Below are positions 41,436 to 42,070 of a DNA stretch of 42,070 nt, piece by piece. Under the pieces are notes generated by a model that did not search any database, was not told the DNA's origin, and worked only from the letters and a program-made list of their open reading frames with translations. Source of the DNA: Neorhizobium tomejilense. GTDB taxonomy: Bacteria; Pseudomonadota; Alphaproteobacteria; Rhizobiales; Rhizobiaceae. A program made the position numbers and the translations under genes. The stretch lies in the NCBI GenBank assembly GCA_002968845.1, contig PVBG01000036.1, forward strand, positions 1 to 42,070, in the 5' to 3' direction. Each line of letters begins with the position of its first letter. Positions within the stretch are counted from its first letter, which is position 1.

Positions 41436-41614
41436 GGAACTTCTATCGTCAGGCAGGTCTCCTGGCTCGCGGGTCAAAGCCTTCATCGTCCGTCTTCCCG
41501 GCATTGACTGCCAGTGACATGTTGGACGAACGGCTCACCGCTCACAGTTGCGGGACAGCTCCGGTTTTTACCGGATTCCCTCTTAGCTTCCATCGCGGGA
41601 TGGAAGAACCTTGA
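41436..41614 (-). ncRNA. cobalamin riboswitch
   Basis: On the minus strand the conserved B12 elements appear in the right order: GGTTCTTCC near the 5' end, AAGAGGGAATCCGG followed by AAAAACCGG, the B12 box AGCTGTCCCGCAACTGTGAG, and, near the 3' end, GAGCCAGGAGACCTGCC. It precedes the CbiX-like gene and should shut off the operon when adenosylcobalamin is plentiful (established mode for this class). Borders are approximate; whether it acts on translation or termination is not clear. Confidence 0.95.
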
Positions 41615-41621
41615 CGCCGCC

Positions 41622-41649
41622 AACCTACACTCCCGCTGCCGACTGTCAA
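41622..41649 (-). promoter_or_regulatory. sigma70-like promoter for the riboswitch operon
   Basis: On the minus strand TTGACA (41649-41644) and TAGGTT (41627-41622) are separated by 16 bases. A transcript starting about 8 bases downstream would begin right before the riboswitch. The -35 is a consensus match; the -10 is weaker. Confidence 0.5.
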
Positions 41650-41679
41650 CGGCGCCGCTTCATGCAGCATCACGCGGCT

Positions 41680-41709
41680 GGTCCGGAACTGCCGTAACAA
41701 TTCCGGACC
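41680..41709. terminator. hairpin after the AztD-like gene
   Basis: Arms GGTCCGGAA (41680-41688) and TTCCGGACC (41701-41709) pair perfectly around a 12-base loop. It begins 13 bases after the AztD-like stop codon. No T-run follows on the minus strand, so it is best called a terminator-like or mRNA-stabilising hairpin. Confidence 0.55.
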
Positions 41710-41721
41710 AAGGTTATTGCA

Positions 41722-42070
41722 TCAATGCGATGCGCCGGAGCCGCCGACGGCAACGATCGTAAAGGGTTTTCCTTCGACGGGAATCGTCCGGACCTCCTTC
41801 AGGCTTTCCGCATCGACAACGCGAACCAGCGAGTGCCGCGGATCGGTAATGACGATATGGCCGTCCGCAACGGCAAGACGCGGCCGCGGATCACGCCAAT
41901 GGCCGTCCTTGCTGTAGGGCTCGGTGACCTTGGCTTTGCGAACGATCTCGCCCTTGATCACGTCCAGCACATGAAGATCACCGTCCTCCGTCAGGATGTA
42001 GGCACTGCGCGGCGTTGCTGGGTCCAGCAGGAAGTCGACGCGGCGGGTGGGCAGGGCGATCAGTCGGAAG
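41722..42070 (-). CDS. C-terminal part of a probable AztD-type metallochaperone (partial, runs off right edge)
   Basis: The minus-strand frame is open from base 42070 and gives 115 residues before the stop at 41722. The visible part has repeated propeller-like strands: FLLDPATPRSAYILTEDGDLHVLDV, WRDPRPRLAVADGHIVITDP, LVRVVDAESLKEVRTIPVEGKPFTIVAVGG. This pattern and the WRDPRPRLAVADG block resemble the periplasmic zinc chaperone AztD, which works with a zinc ABC importer. A general beta-propeller protein is the alternative. The in-frame GTG at 41970 is internal, not the start. The aztABC genes, if present, would lie beyond the window. Confidence 0.5.
   Translation of the reverse strand, partial: FRLIALPTRRVDFLLDPATPRSAYILTEDGDLHVLDVIKGEIVRKAKVTEPYSKDGHWRDPRPRLAVADGHIVITDPRHSLVRVVDAESLKEVRTIPVEGKPFTIVAVGGSGASH

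Larger units (their letters stand above)
41338..41721 (-). other. leader region of the B12-regulated operon
   Basis: This 384-base stretch between the CbiX-like gene and the AztD-like gene holds, in transcription order (right to left): a hairpin after the AztD-like gene, a sigma70-like promoter, the cobalamin riboswitch, and a perfect 12-base palindrome GACGGAACCGTC at 41400-41411 that may form part of the expression platform. I see no gene in it. Confidence 0.6.

Noticed and set aside
1..42070. Mobile elements, integrases, attachment sites, CRISPR arrays, tRNA or rRNA genes
   Set aside because: I looked for transposase or integrase motifs, direct-repeat arrays and tRNA-like cloverleaf segments and found none I could support.

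Overview
The window is high-GC, densely packed DNA that looks like accessory or catabolic sequence from an alphaproteobacterium, most likely Hyphomicrobiales/Rhizobiaceae. The grounds are the GC-rich codon use, several ABC uptake systems each paired with oxidative catabolic genes, opine-oxidase-type (Hcn/Oox-like) proteins, a B12-riboswitch operon typical of rhizobia, and a RIME-like mosaic palindromic repeat. I see no rRNA, tRNA, CRISPR array, transposase or phage gene. The genus assignment is inference.

Layout. (1) 1-6707, minus strand: a branched-chain/aromatic-acid-type (HAAT) ABC transporter operon in the order aldehyde dehydrogenase, livK-, livH-, livM-, livG- and livF-like genes, then the start of a second aldehyde dehydrogenase running off the left edge. 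A divergent AraC-type regulator (6850-7773) probably controls it. The livF-like gene carries a C-terminal tail of about 210 residues, part of which is encoded by a palindromic repeat. (2) 7758-17159: a divergon with an FAD oxidoreductase to the left and, to the right, HyuA/HyuB-type hydantoinase/oxoprolinase subunits, a small [2Fe-2S] protein and an FAD/NAD + [2Fe-2S] protein. The last two plus the divergent oxidoreductase make a full HcnABC/opine-oxidase-type three-subunit amine dehydrogenase. A LysR regulator and a second FAD oxidoreductase follow. Two T-N11-A inverted repeats sit between the divergent genes. (3) 17395-36512: an Lrp/AsnC regulator, a dipeptide/opine-type ABC transporter (fused double ATPase, two permeases, Tat-type binding protein), then a catabolic cluster: two HAD-family hydrolases, a class III aminotransferase, two paralogous GNAT proteins, a PuuB-type FAD oxidase, two aldehyde dehydrogenases, a tartrate/malate-type dehydrogenase, a cupin, a GhrA-type reductase and an ArgE-type deacylase. 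(4) 36716-37270: a secreted DUF3299-type protein. (5) 37348-41637: an operon led by a cobalamin riboswitch, with a CbiX-like/[2Fe-2S] ferredoxin fusion, a binding protein and two permeases of the nickel/peptide/opine class, but no ATPase gene. (6) The right edge holds the 3' end of a probable AztD-type zinc-metallochaperone gene.

How the genes may work together (inference). Regions 2 and 3 look like two pathways for nitrogenous compounds. In region 2 a ring-opening or amide-cleaving HyuAB enzyme would feed a membrane-linked secondary-amine dehydrogenase. In region 3 imported amino or opine-like substrates would be de-acylated, oxidised by the FAD enzyme, transaminated, and the resulting semialdehydes oxidised to central intermediates. 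Region 5 appears to be cobalt (or related metal/chelate) acquisition under B12 feedback. Inverted repeats shared between the regulator-proximal and catabolic promoters suggest cross-regulation between regions 2 and 3.
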